Shown here in pieces: positions 1 to 11,572 of a stretch of 64,000 bases of DNA. The stretch is taken from the NCBI GenBank assembly GCA_017979445.1, contig CM030718.1, positions 26,903,021 to 26,967,020 on the forward strand. The letters are read 5' to 3'. The notes below the pieces were generated by a model, which was not told the origin of the DNA, made no database searches, and saw only the letters and a program-made list of their open reading frames with translations. How positions within the stretch are numbered: the stretch's first letter is position 1; the number at the start of each line of letters is the position of its first letter. The DNA is from Akebia trifoliata (Eukaryota; Streptophyta; Magnoliopsida; Ranunculales; Lardizabalaceae). Position numbers and translations under genes: made by a program.

Positions 1-830
1 CAGTCTTACACCTAAATAAATGAGTTTAGCCCAATAACAATTCAAAGAATCCTTAAAATTGAATTTAGACTAATTTAACCTCTAAATAAATCAAACAGAG
101 TTTTTTAAGTCAGGCATAATTGGTAAGTTAAATTATCTTCGAGTCTATAAATACCAAAGTCTCTTTCAATTGAGAAGGATCAGGGAGGGGGATCGGGATT
201 ATTTTATCTCAAAAGATAAAAGTTCTTCCTCTAAAGAAGAAGAAACTCTCAAGCCCTCCTACAGAGATAAAGCAAAGTTTTTTAAGAGACTCAAACTCCA
301 ATAAAAATAAAGATTAAACCTAAAGTCTTGCTCTAAAAGTTAAGAAATCCTCTTCAATTGATAAAATGCAAAGCTCGAAGAAAAGAAAATCTATAATAAA
401 CCTCTATAGAAAATCAAGCCTAAAACACTTCTTCAAAAGCCAAGAAATCCTTCTCAACCGATAAAGTGCGAAGTCCTAAGAGAAGAAAATCTACATAAAC
501 TTCTATAGAAAATCAAACTCAAAGTCCTTTTTTAGAAGTCAAAAAATCATTCTTAGACGATAAAGTACAAAGTCCGAAGAAAAGAAAATCAAGAGAAGCT
601 TCTACAGAAAATCAAGCATAAACAAAGTCACCATCAAAGTAACTTTCTTGACCGATCATGCGCGAAGCCCGAAGAGAATAAAACTACATACCTCATCTTT
701 ATTTTTGTACTTGACTATTAATCAGAGGATAACATTGAAATATATATCTCCTTTTCATTCAAAGCAATAAAATCATTTGCGATCTTGTTTCACAAGTGTT
801 AAAGTAGATTTGTAAAATTTGTTGTCGACA
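1..830. repeat. Probable LTR-retrotransposon remnant with a ~99-bp tandem repeat
   Basis: No gene is visible. Positions about 335-690 hold about four diverged tandem copies of a ~99-bp unit, starting near 343, 443, 541 and 638. Each carries an AGAAATCC-like start, a GATAAAGTGCGAAG-like core and a GAAGAAAAGAAAATC block. A TATA-like TATAAATACC lies at 145-154. The A/G-rich composition, the TATA-like box and the lack of coding capacity fit an LTR or leader of a retrotransposon that starts left of the window. That assignment is inference. Confidence 0.4.
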
Positions 831-925
831 ACGATATCTCAATGAAAAGCATCTATGATTCTAACTCACATCATGTCAAAAATGTCCCCCATGATGTACA
901 TTTCAATGTTACTCTAGCATGACTC
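831..925. mobile_element. Half of a fold-back MITE (type A' arm)
   Basis: Only the right arm is present. It runs from the apex (ATCTCAATGAAAAGCATCTA) through a block with GTCCCCCATGATGTACATTT to the terminal GACTC. It closely matches the right arm of the complete element at 30969-31158. The left arm is missing, so this is a truncated copy. Confidence 0.7.
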
Positions 926-1707
926 ATATTTTATTAAACCAGTCATAATTTGTTGTTTGACATGTCAGACATAAATCATAGTGACTCTAGATCCAATACG
1001 ATGTCTCGTTCCTCAGGCTCCTTATCAAGCCGATCATGCAGCCCTATGTGTTTATTTCCTAATCAAATTGTGCTAGGTAGACACCTATCCTATCCATGGA
1101 AATGGGATACCGAATGGGATCTCAACTCAATCATAAGTTGCTGTCGTACTAAAAGAAATAAAAGAGAACATCTTACAATTGGGAATCCCTAGGAATATTC
1201 TCTCATTTCAGCTGTCCATAAATATTGTTGGAGATTACAAATTTTCAAAGGTCGGAAACACACTCCAAACAAAACAAAACAAAATGGAGAAATCGTAAGC
1301 AAAGTAGAGTAAGCTAATAAAATGAAGACCGATGTATTAGAAAAAAAAAAATTTGTGAATTGTTGTTCCAACCATGTACACATTATTACTCATCAATGAA
1401 TTAAGAAGAAATATCTCATTGTCATTGTTATCAAATGCATTTTCGCATATGCCACAATGGCATATGCGAAAACGTGTTATAGACACATGCTATCGCATAT
1501 TGGAGTATACAATGGCATACTTATCCAATAGTCGAAATCTGATTGTTGGAAACTATTTTTATGTTTTCTTCTTCAAACACCACATTCCCTCCCCTCCCTT
1601 TCCTATCACTTTCTAAGCATCTAAAGGCCCACATTCTCTCTAATACCCTCAAAATCATGCTTAGGTACACTCAAAAGCTCACTACTTGCATGCTTGCTAT
1701 ATATATA
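926..1707. other. Intergenic, no gene recognised
   Basis: Short open frames here have no recognisable motif and no plausible splice partners. A small palindrome around 1441-1470 (GCATATGCCA repeated inverted) is the only local structure seen. Confidence 0.5.
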
Positions 1708-2007
1708 GGGTCCCGCTCGTCACCCTAAGCTTTACCCTACACTTTAACAAACGTGTTTTGTCCTACATGGGTTAGAAGTTTTGGAATAGGCTGATTTTTG
1801 GTGAGGATGATCTCTAGTGAGGATGAACTTCTAATCATAGAGATCATCCTCACCAAAAATCAGCCTATTCCAAAACTTCTAACCCATGTAGGACAATTAG
1901 AAGATCATCCTCACCAAAAATCAGCCTATTCCAAAACTTCTAACCCGTGTAGGACAAAACACGTTTGTTAAAGTGTACGACAAAGCTTAGGGTGTTAAAT
2001 ATTTCCC
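1708..2007. mobile_element. Fold-back MITE, family D, with a duplicated arm segment
   Basis: Left arm GGGTCCCG...CACCCTAAGC and right arm ...GCTTAGGGTG...TTTCCC form a long inverted repeat. The apex is built on GGTGAGGATGATCTCTA. The segment AGATCATCCTCACCAAAAAT plus the following TCAGCCTATTCC occurs twice in tandem in the right arm. The flanks are ATATATATA on both sides (1699-1707 and 2008-2016), consistent with a 9-bp duplication but low in complexity. Related copies lie at 6472, 17554 and 54763. Confidence 0.75.
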
Positions 2008-2244
2008 ATATATATATATATTGTAAATTACAATCACATTAGGAATAAAAGGTCATAAGAATATTTTTCTATGGTTGTCATAATATTTGCATATTTTTTC
2101 CTTCTTTTTCTTCATTTATTTTTTTAAGAAAAACTTTTTTTCTTTTGCCATCACATATGTGCATAGCATATGCCTAATCACATGCCATGGCATATACTAT
2201 TTAACAACATTGCTCATTGCCTTTGGATCAAAAAGCCTCACATG

Positions 2245-2355
2245 GAAGTGCCAACTTAGCTAAGTGATAAGAGGTGTGTAGTGTTATTCCCCACGTCCTA
2301 GGTTTAAGCCCTCTTTAACCCAACTTCATTTGTTTATCACCAACTCTTTACCTAT
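2245..2355 (+). mobile_element. tRNA-derived SINE fragment
   Basis: A Pol III A-box-like CTTAGCTAAGTGATAAGAGG is followed about 45 bp later by a B-box-like AGGTTTAAGCCC. The segment ends in an A-rich tail (CCAAAAAAG). No clear target duplication was found. Confidence 0.5.
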
Positions 2356-2922
2356 CCAAAAAAGACTCACATGCCTCTCTTTTTATCTGAAAAATAATTT
2401 TAATTAAAGCCCATTTTGGTTTCCTTCATTAAGTTCTGGAAAATATTTTTGCATGAAATAAATTTTCAAATAAGCATTATTTTCCTCATAAAAAATAGAA
2501 AATCTATCTCATTCTGGAGAAATTAAAAAAAAAAATAACAATAAAAAAAGAAGGTTGGATCAAGCATTAAAAGTGGCAGGATCATCCCCACTACTGGCCT
2601 AAATCAGCACATAGGATCACCACTCTGCAGTAAATGATCGAACATTTGATGGGGATCCCATAAAGATGATCCTGTACATTAAAATACCATCAATTAATTT
2701 GAGAACTTCAATAACATTATTTATTTTTTGGGGGGGATCAACAACTTTACGTGTGGAGAGGCCTGAAAATGCAAATTTTAATAGCTAACAAACATTCATC
2801 CTATAATTTTACAGTCCCAAATTAATTGGGGGTTGCCCCATCAATTGGTTTCATGCCCTGCAAATATGAATTACTGGGGAGCTGTGTTATGATGCAGATG
2901 TATGTTTATTCTAAACTGCAAA

Positions 2923-5900
2923 CTATTGTTGCTGCTGCTGCTGCTGCTCTATATCAAGCAAGAACTGTTTAGACTTCTTCAAATGGAGGATACGCTTACG
3001 ATGCCCACGCCCATGTTTGTGTTGTTCCCATTCATGGGACCCACGAAGGATCCGATTCCCACAAGCCTATCAAGAGAAGTCACAAACATCCAACATATAT
3101 TAAAAACTAATGTTGTTCATTGTACAACATTGTCTGTTAAAGCAGAATGAAACCAAGATTTTAGCAATCATGTCCAAGTTTCCAAGCATTGCTAACCTCA
3201 CAAACATATTGAGTCCATAAGTCTCTTGGAACTAATATCTGTCTGTGCGTGCCACTGGCCATCTCTGACTCAGGAAATGAGCTCCCATCATCACACAACA
3301 AGAATGAATTGATAATATTAACCGAGGGTTCAACTACTAGTCTTGGCCATGAATCATTGGAGTTACCTGCAATGAGGGTGTATTTAATTAAATTTAGTGT
3401 GAAATCAACTATAAGAAAATGAATAATGATTTTCTGACGCCCCCCTCTAACATACACCTCCATCACAGGGATACACAAAACCATCTAGTGTATCCCGAGA
3501 CAAATGATCTATGGTTCTGTGGGGGCTTATGTCAGAGGGAGGCTCTTAAGTAAATTTAGAGAAGGCATGCTTTGAGACCAAGAGCAGATAGAGTTGAGTC
3601 TAGCTTTACTAACTTATCTTACTAAGGGTCATTGAGCTCACCTTGTGGGACCCAAACACATTATCCGCCACAGGGATGTAGAGGACAAAATTTTGAGAAC
3701 TTTGAAAAAAAAAGGAGAACGACTCTAAAGGACTCTTTATTGAGATTTTATGAACCGTATAGTCCCCTAGTAAATAATTCAGACCATTTAAGTCCCACTT
3801 AATAAAATATTAGTCTATTAAGGATTTTTTAAAGATTTTTTTAAGAAAAACACTTGAAATACCCTTTTAACAACTTTACAATGTATTTGATCCAAAAATA
3901 TAAGGAGTCAAATAAAAAACTTGACCAATTTATTTAGTTATTAATATTTTTGTGAAAAATAAAAATAAATATTTTATTTATTAAAAACCAAATTCAATAT
4001 AACTTTATTTGACTCATTTGTGTTGACTTGCTAATTTTTGAGTTGAATCAATTCAATCAACATTCAAGTCGAGTTTTAAAATTATGTTTTAATTATTTAA
4101 AATTACTTATATATTTTAATAAATCTAATATACATAAAACAAATCAATTTGATGATGATCATACTCATCTCCATCATCATCATTGGTGTGGTCATCATTA
4201 TCTATTTGACTTAAAGATTACTAGTTTTGGTAAGTGAAACAAGTTTTTTTTTTTTTAAATTGATCTATAAGAGATCCCATAGTTAAGGGGCGTGTCATTA
4301 ATTATAAAACATAGAAGTAACTCTAATTTTCTCAAAAAAACATGTTTCTTTAAACTTCAAAAATCATTCAAAGGGTAATTATAGTATTTTCACTTCAAAA
4401 TTCCCTTTAGACTAATATTTGATAATGTGGTACTAAAGAGTCCATATTTTTTTAGAAAGGACTTTTTGGTACATATTTTCAAAAGATAAGTCTTTGCGGT
4501 CATTGTCCCAAAAAAAAAAAGTAAATTTTACTTTTAAATTTGGGAGTTCAGTGGAAGTTCAATCAAGCCCCAAAAAAAGTTTTTTCTCTTTTGGATCTGA
4601 GTTTTTCCATGAAATCTAGAAGGCTGTGGTGTTGGATTGCCAATTTGATAATAATCCCATTTGAGCTCAATTTTACTCAGTAAGGAAAGTGTTTCTCAAT
4701 AGAGATCCTCAAGGGTTAAGCCTAATTTTCATTTTTTATATTTTTTATTTTCCCTAAATTTACCCCTTCTAATATTTATAATATGCCTAAAACAACTTTC
4801 TTATACAACTTTATCAAACTATTTTTAAAAAAACAAAAAAAACAAAAATCAAATCAGAAAATTTAAACCCCTGTTTACACCACTTTGAAGATTTTGTGAT
4901 GGTTGGCTCATTTCTGTTTGAATCTTTGAATCAAAAGTTTTGCCCTGATTTATTGCAAAATAATCAAACACAAAATCTTCAAGGGAATAAAACACAAAAT
5001 CCCAGTTTTATTCCCTCTTTAAAAAACATGAAGCATAATCATTGTTTTAGGATTCAATACGGATTGGAGTCATCGTGGGAAATGGATTTTACTTGGCTAT
5101 TGTTGTTATCTTGGTACTTCGATACTTGACTTTGATTTGGCTGATAAATTAAGATTGCTACATGATTTATGCTTTTGTAAATGTTGAATCAATAATGCAT
5201 TTATGATATAAAATATAAGGTGTTTGACTCGAAAACATATATTGTTAAGGTTTAACCATAACAAAAGATGGGCAAACATGCTTAATTTATTCTTTTTTCT
5301 ATGATGTATTAACTTTTTAGAAATTTATTAAGATCTGTGCAGAATGTCAAGAGCATTATTTTAAGAAAAATGTCTTCAGTCGATTAAGCTTTCTCAATGA
5401 AAGTTCATATTTAGATGTTGATTTAGAATATGTTGTCGTCGAGGACTCTTAAAGCATACCTAACAAGGCTTCAGTTGCATCAACATAGTGCAAGTCCCAT
5501 CCAAAAAATGTCTTCAATCGATTAAGCCTCCTCTTCTGGCAAACAATTAAGGAATTTTAACAGTTAAGATTTCATATGTAACACCACCATATTCTGAAGT
5601 TCAATCATTGCAAAGTAAGCTTCTCAACTAAACCTTCAAATATTTTTCACAAGGTATGTATGTCGGAGGAGACCATAAAGAGAAGTCAATTGAGTAAAAT
5701 TTACCTGACGACGAACAAGTCTTCTGGTGTTTGCCTTTAGTTTGTTGATGGCTTCATTTAGCAAACCTTTGTGGGCACTGCCATCGGAATTAAGAATTGC
5801 TGTCAAATTCTCTTTCAACAATGCATCGTCCTTTGTTGACACTGGGATACCTGTCTCCATAAAGGAGTTATAATCTTCATGTTTGAAAGGAGGACAAAAT

Positions 5901-8900
5901 ATATCTTTGTTGGAGAGGCAAAATCTCAGAAAATCCTCAAACTCCCTGACGCCAATAGCCTGTCTCAGGCCTCGGGTATAATCTGAATTCAGGCTGTAAA
6001 TGTCATAGACTTCATTCAGTAAACCAGCACTAATCATGCAGTCTACTCTTTCCTCGACGTATTTGTCCAGCACTGGGAGAGAAGCATCCACACATAAAAA
6101 ACAGCAATCATATCTGAAGTTATCTGCTCGACCCCATTTCTGCCCTGCCACATGTACCATTATTTTACAAACAGTAATAAAATGGCAAATGATGGTAATG
6201 TTGTATGTGCCACTGTTGTAATCCATGATAGAGAACATTGGACTTGGTTCAACATTTACTACAATTTTTCCAAGTTTGAGTAAGGGAATTTTTAAAAGAT
6301 AAATGATTCAGAAAATAATAACCAGTCTGTGTAGGTGAACTTTTCCGATACTCTTTGAAATGGTGGTCGTACTTGGTTGAGGCCGATTTTACAGTGTTTT
6401 AGAAAAAATAGTTTGAAAAAGGGGGCCTCACATAGTTAGATGAACAGTCAAATATATATATATATATATATGGGAAATGTTCAGCACCCTAAGTTTTACC
6501 ACACACTTTAACAAACGTTTTTTGTCCTACATGGGTTAGAAGTTTTGGAATGGGCTGATTTTTGGTGAGGATGATCTCTATGATTAGAAGATCATCCTCC
6601 CAAAAATCAGCTCATTCCGAATGTTTGGCCCCATGTTTACACGTTGAAAAATCGTGGACCATCCATTTTTTGTAAATCAATTTTGCTGGGGTTAGAAGTT
6701 TTGGAATGAGCTGATTTTTGGTGAGGATGATCTCCTCACCATAGAGATCATCCTCACCAAAAATCAGCTCATTCCGAAACTTCTAACCCTGTAGGACAAA
6801 ACGCGTTTGTTAAAGTGTGTGGTAAAACTTAGGGTGCCGAACGGGACCCTATATATATATATATATTTTTTCCTTTGATAGGTTTAAGAGTGAAAAAGTG
6901 CTTTTGATCCCAGGTTTGTGGTATTGCCACACAGACCACCTTCATATAAATATCACAGCATTACTTTCCAACAAATGTATAAACAAAATATTGTAAAAGA
7001 AAAAATGGAAAGACTTTGCAAGAAACCAAGAGAATTGTAGAAAGTTAAAAATGGAAGTGATAGCAATCAAAGAGCTTGTTTGTGCATTTCATGCAAACCT
7101 GACAAAAAAAAATGATTATCACTATAAGTTTCGAGTCCAACTTTGATGCTTGCAGACTGCATGAAAGGGTTGGACCAACCCTCTTCAACACACACACCAT
7201 CAGCCCAATTTGTCCCAATGGTTATATTAGTTTTAGGGACGCATGACACACTATAGAGAGACTTGGTCTAAATTTTTTAAGTGACCCTTTATATTGAAGG
7301 TTTTACATAAATTTCCAGCACTAAAGAGTTTGAAAAAAAATTTAAAAAAAATTGTTCAAAAAAAAAAAAAAATAGAAACCCAGTACTTTGTGAAGCAATG
7401 ATAAGGGTCTGATGTGAGTTCTCAGAATATAATGGTTGATCAGGACTACAGAAACTAGAAAGAAACTACATCAGAGAATCAAATCTAGCATGACCTACAT
7501 TTTAATACTTTCTTTGATTTTTCACTCACAGTTAAAATTCATAAAGTTTAGAAGGAACGCCCAGACTAAAAGAAATCACAAATGTAATCTTTGATGTGTT
7601 CAAACCTCTGATGTCTTTCCTTGGAAAAGTTTGCTTGGAAGGACACCTGAGCGTGCGTACAAGCTAAGGTACTGATTTACCTGCATGAAGCAGCAACCGC
7701 GTTTTAAATAATCAAATTACCATAGACCATCATGCATAAGTTTCTATAATCATGTTATCAGGTACAAATCACGTAGCTAGACATTCTACAACTTCATACT
7801 TACCTTAGACATTCTACATTTTTAAAATTAGAATATATTACACGCTACAGAATATTGGGTACACAATAAGAGCAGGTCAAGGGAGATTAAATTGTCTCAG
7901 TAGAAAATTTTAGGTGTTCCATCCCCCCGCACAAATTACTTGCATGAAATGGGTTTCCTATCTTCATTATTTTAAGTTTAGAAAAATAAAAATAAAATAA
8001 AAAAAGACAGAGGTTGTCACTGTATTCTAAACTATTCTTATCAGGATAATAGCAGCCCAACTAAAACAAAAAGAGGGGGCAAAAATTAAATATTAACATA
8101 TAGAAAGCTAGGAGATCTTTTATTCATGAGTCGTGATAATATGACACCCTCCACTGACACACGCCATCCTACTCCCCCATCACAGAACCGTAGATCATTT
8201 GCCTCGGGATTCACAAGAAAAAGATTTATGGTTATGTGTATCCCGAGGCAACTGATCTATGGTTCTGTGATGGGGGCGTGTGTCAGAGGGGGCCTCAGAA
8301 AATCATTACTCTTTATTCATTTAGTCACAAACATCATAAAAAGGAGAAAAAAGAACCTCCTTATCAAAGACAATAAAAAAACAGATAAATGTCACAAAAC
8401 ACATGGATCAAAAATAAATAAATAAATGTCATGAAACCCATGGCATGTGTGGCCATGTGTGTGATAGAGGGAGAACAGCTTCCATCAGTCCACCCAACCA
8501 AAACAACGTACTCCTTAAATATAAAGAATTCTATCATATACTGAATTAGAGGAGAACATCCAGCTTTATTATTAGTTAGCATTCTCAATCATATAAACTT
8601 AAATGTGAACACGCACGAAACTATACTTTTATTTTAGGGGAAAATGTAAAAACTATACTGAATTAATCAAAACCCTTACTTTTCTATAGTCATTTGGATG
8701 AATCCTGTTCGCTGCATCTGGATCAATCTCTTTAAGACGTTCATAGCTAACATTGGACCCATCACTCAACAACTCAAATTTATAATCCGGTTGCTTATCT
8801 CCTGCCAAATATATGATCGACATAAATTTACTAAAAGAATCACAACCACAGTAGTGAGTCATAGTAAAAGGGAAAAAAAAAACAAAACAAAGAGTTATTC

Positions 8901-10180
8901 ACCAGGTGAGCCATTCAAGCAACAATCATCCATGTCTTCAATCGAATCATCTAAAAGGAATGGACTCACAAGCGCCTAAACACAATATCAAAAAGATAAA
9001 ATGTATAAACGGAAATTCCAATTCAGAATAAATAGTAAAATTGCAACTCTAGAGAGACCAATAATGATACCTGGATATAGTAATTCGTACCACCAACAAT
9101 GACGGGCAAGTGGTTTCGGGATAAAATATCCTCTACAATCTGAAATTTTCAAATTATTACTGAAATGAGTGATAAAACAAGCACACACGTCACCCACACA
9201 TTGAATATAAAATCACAGTGGAACCTTAATTAATTAAGAAGAACAAAAAAAAAAAAAAAAGAGCTCCTACTAGAGCCCCAATTTCTTAAATTATTTATCA
9301 CACCTCAATTAAAGATTAATCACACTTCAAACATTACAAAGGTTTGACTCAAATAATACTCTCAACATTAAAAAACGGTATAACATTCATTTCAACAATT
9401 TCAGTAGTTGTTTACAATTATGATTAGCCTCATATAAAATCCTAAACCCAAAAAAAAAAAAAAAAAAAAATCTAGCCCCAAAGAGAGAGAGAGAGCTTCC
9501 ATCGGCACCCCAACTTTTACTTGGTATCAACTATGCACTTATTTTCTTTATTTTTCATTGAGGTGTAATAAGTAAAAGTTTGGGTGCCAATAGCAGCACT
9601 AAAAAACCCGACCTTAAACCCTAAATTGTATTGTAATCTAAACTATTTCTTTTAGTCTCCAATTTATATAACTGAAATTAACAATAACTACTGTAAAACA
9701 GAGAAAAGTAGCGACCTGAATTGCGGAATCACGAAAATCCTTCGACGTGAATTCGACGTTTGGGCTAACGGTCCCCAAAAGATGATGCGGCACACCTACA
9801 ATAAAATCATGAATCATCACCAACAATCCAAAACCTAAAATCAAAATAAGGAGAATGAGAGATGGTGAACCTTTCTGGTCTTGGAAGGGGACCTTATTAG
9901 TGAGGATATCGAGTCCTTTGTAGACCTAAAACAACAGAGATTCAGAAAAATAGGTGAAATTTGAAATTTTAGATTTGATTTTAGGGATTGGAGAGGTGAA
10001 GAATGAAACCTGCATGGAGTCGGCATTGATGATCTCGATGGAGAAGTGCGAGGCGAGATCGATGGCGAGCCGTGATTTTCCAGAACCAGAAGCCCCCATC
10101 ACAATCACCACTTTTGGTTTGTTAGGGATTTTTATTGGATTTTTAGGGTTTAAGCTCTCTTGAGATTCAACAGTTTCCAT
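2923..10180 (-). CDS. IPT2: tRNA dimethylallyltransferase, plant IPT2 type (11 exons)
   Basis: Transfers a dimethylallyl group to A37 of tRNAs that read UNN codons; tRNA breakdown then yields cis-zeatin-type cytokinins (family knowledge). Exons on the minus strand: 10010-10180, 9871-9925, 9716-9795, 9071-9139, 8903-8975, 8680-8801, 7606-7680, 5705-6139, 5460-5535, 3197-3366, 2923-3066. All junctions are GT-AG and in frame, giving 1470 nt and 489 residues (Arabidopsis IPT2 is about 466). The start ATG opens METVESQ, just downstream of a CT repeat. The P-loop GASGSGKS is at residues 29-36, then INADSMQ, GVPHHLLGTV, VGGTNYYIQ, LPSKLFQGK and DYTRGLRQAIGVREF. The C-terminus has a C2H2 zinc finger (C441, C444, H458, H464) typical of eukaryotic tRNA-type enzymes and absent from adenylate IPTs. 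It ends in seven glutamines. Introns 3, 6, 7 and 9 carry MITEs. Appears functional. Confidence 0.95.
2929..2949 (-). repeat. CAG microsatellite coding the polyglutamine end of IPT2
   Basis: Perfect CTG (CAG on the coding strand) repeats end one codon before the IPT2 stop and encode a short polyglutamine tail. The tail is outside the catalytic and zinc-finger regions. Confidence 0.85.
3421..3546. mobile_element. Fold-back MITE, type B arms (in IPT2 intron 9)
   Basis: Left end GAATAATGATTTTCTGACGC, type B arm CCCCCTCTAACATACACC, right arm with GTGTATCCCGAGACAAATGA, then ATCTATGGTTCTGTG and a terminal GGCTC. The left apex half is partly deleted. Flanks TAAGAAAAT and TAAGTAAAT agree at 8 of 9 bases. 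It lies about 55 bp upstream of the acceptor of IPT2 exon 10. Confidence 0.75.
6472..6849. mobile_element. Fold-back MITE, family D (in IPT2 intron 7)
   Basis: Outer arms GGGAAATGTTCAGCACCCTA and TTAGGGTGCCGAACGGGACC form an inverted repeat. An internal palindrome is built on GGTGAGGATGATCTC. It sits in a TA-dinucleotide run on both sides. The middle includes about 70 bp (near 6600-6690) that is not palindromic and looks like an insertion or a composite arm. Confidence 0.75.
8128..8311. mobile_element. Fold-back MITE, type B arms, with perfect 9-bp TSD (IPT2 intron 6)
   Basis: The element starts GAGTCGTGATAAT and ends AAAATCATTACTC. Near-perfect arms carry the CACACGCC/CCCCCATCACAGAACC block and meet at an apex with CATTTGCCTCGGGAT. 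The target duplication TTTATTCAT is perfect (8119-8127 and 8312-8320). A 9-bp duplication is characteristic of Mutator-type transposition (family knowledge). Confidence 0.9.
9493..9600. mobile_element. Short MITE, family E (IPT2 intron 3)
   Basis: Left terminus GAGCTTCCATCGGCACCCCA and right terminus GGGTGCCAATAGCAGCACT are inverted, with CAACTTTTACTT and AAGTAAAAGTTT inside. Similar arms occur at 25738-25852, 25985-26092, 27174-27757 and 63930-63975. The stretch 9261-9350 resembles the left interior of the longer copy at 27174, so an older partial copy may sit next to it. Confidence 0.65.
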
Positions 10181-10203
10181 CTCTCTCTCTCTCTCTCTCT
10201 CTC
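10181..10203. repeat. CT/GA dinucleotide repeat in the IPT2 5' leader
   Basis: An almost pure (CT)n tract ends directly before the IPT2 start codon on the opposite strand, so the leader reads (GA)n up to the ATG. GA repeats are common in plant 5' leaders and promoters. Confidence 0.8.
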
Positions 10204-10627
10204 ACCAAACTTCAACACAGTTGGTCGAACGAATCTAGCTCTTAAAATAGTTTCAGAGATAAAAACAACATACCCCTTGATATTTTTTAGAATATTTGAG
10301 AAAGTCCCCTTATGTTTCATACAAATAACATACCCCTTGACCTTAGTCTCCTCTAATATATTAATGAAAAATGACTTAAATGCTGCCATCTTCCACATGT
10401 AACAAAAAAAACCTTAGATTTTTCTTCCCAGACTCAGTAATCTTCAATCCTAAGCTTTTATCTATTTCATCTTTCAGACTTTATTAAGATATGTATTTTG
10501 GAGTAGAAGACAGTGTAATTAAGGGTATTTAAAAATTTTAAATAAAAAAAAAAAAAAAGGATTTTTCTCAAAGGCAAGTTGAAATGATCCAAAAAAAGAT
10601 AATGGATTGATTATAAGTTTGAGTAGA

Positions 10628-10860
10628 TTATGACTATATTTGGATTGGAAGAAGTGGAGAGAAAAGAAACTCATTAAGAGAAGAGAAGATAAACTCATTT
10701 TTTCTTGATCATATTTGGATTGACAGGAAAGAACTTAGGATAACTTTGAAATTTTAAAAAATCTTAAAACAGTTCTAGGAGCGTAGTTGGAATTATAAAA
10801 TATTTTAAAAGGATTTCTCTCCGTTACTCTTCACTTTTGGAGATAAAGAAGCTCACCTTA
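10628..10860. mobile_element. Arm of a GAGA-rich fold-back element (family F)
   Basis: Shares TTTGGATTG, GAGAAACTC, ACTTTGAAATTTTAAAA and AAATATTTTAAAAGGATTTC with the longer palindromic element at 34943-35610, in the same order. Only one arm is present, so it is a truncated copy. Confidence 0.6.
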
Positions 10861-11105
10861 GTCAAGAATATAAGCTAAGCTACAAGGACATTTTTACGAT
10901 TTAAAATAAAAATCACTTAATGTGGATTTTGTTAAATAACACCACCTTTCTCTCGTTACATAGTAAAGTTATTAAATAGCTGGCTTGAATTAATAACGTA
11001 AATAAGATCCAACTTTTCAAGTATAAATCCCCTACATATGACTTGAGCATGGGGCATAAGCAACCAAAAGCTATCTTCCTTTCATAAAATTACAAATAAA
11101 ATAGA

Positions 11106-11254
11106 GAATAATGATTTTCTAACGTCCCCATCACTCAACCACATATCATTTGCCTTGGGATACACAAAGTTGTGAATATTTTTCTTATGTATCCTGAGGC
11201 AAATGATCTATGGTTCTGTCATGTGGCGTAGGGGGTGTTAGATTATCACGCCTC
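11106..11254. mobile_element. Fold-back MITE, type B arms, 9-bp TSD
   Basis: Starts GAATAATGATTTTCTAACG and ends TTAGATTATCACGCCTC. Apex halves ATCATTTGCCTTGGGATACA and ATCCTGAGGCAAATGATC pair. Flanks TAAAATAGA and TAAAATAAA match at 8 of 9 bases. Confidence 0.85.
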
Positions 11255-11402
11255 TAAAATAAAATAAGTCTCAAAAGATTATACTAAACTATCATTAAAT
11301 AGTTGTCAAAACCCTTAATTAAAGGCATAAAAAATAATAATCATATTTTTAAGAGTGTATACGAAATAAACTTTCATTTTTTTTTCAAATACAAATAGTC
11401 TA

Positions 11403-11572
11403 ATCTTTTTCTTTTTTTTTTTTTAACTTTGACAGGCTACACATGCCACCTACCTGCATGTGACAATAGTTAAATATACCACTTTATGTGAAGGGACGTA
11501 TAGAGACTCGAAGGTGTGACCTGAAAAACATACCTAGTTGCCCTTGCTATCTCAACTAACCCCTTGGTGGGT
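11403..11572 (-). mobile_element. tRNA-derived SINE with a perfect 16-bp TSD
   Basis: Read on the minus strand it has an A-box-like TTAGTTGAGATAGCAAGGG, a B-box-like TTCGAGTCTC and a 3' poly(A) tail (the T run at 11403-11423). Identical 16-bp flanks AAATACAAATAGTCTA lie at 11387-11402 and 11573-11588. This is target-primed reverse transcription structure and the insertion looks recent. Confidence 0.88.

Noticed and set aside
6121..6150. Alternative acceptor for IPT2 exon 8 four bases upstream (TGGCAG|GGCAG)
   Set aside because: It would shift the frame; the second AG gives GKTSE-KWG, matching the family.
8126..8425. 99-residue plus-strand frame
   Set aside because: Covers the fold-back MITE with the 9-bp duplication, within an IPT2 intron.
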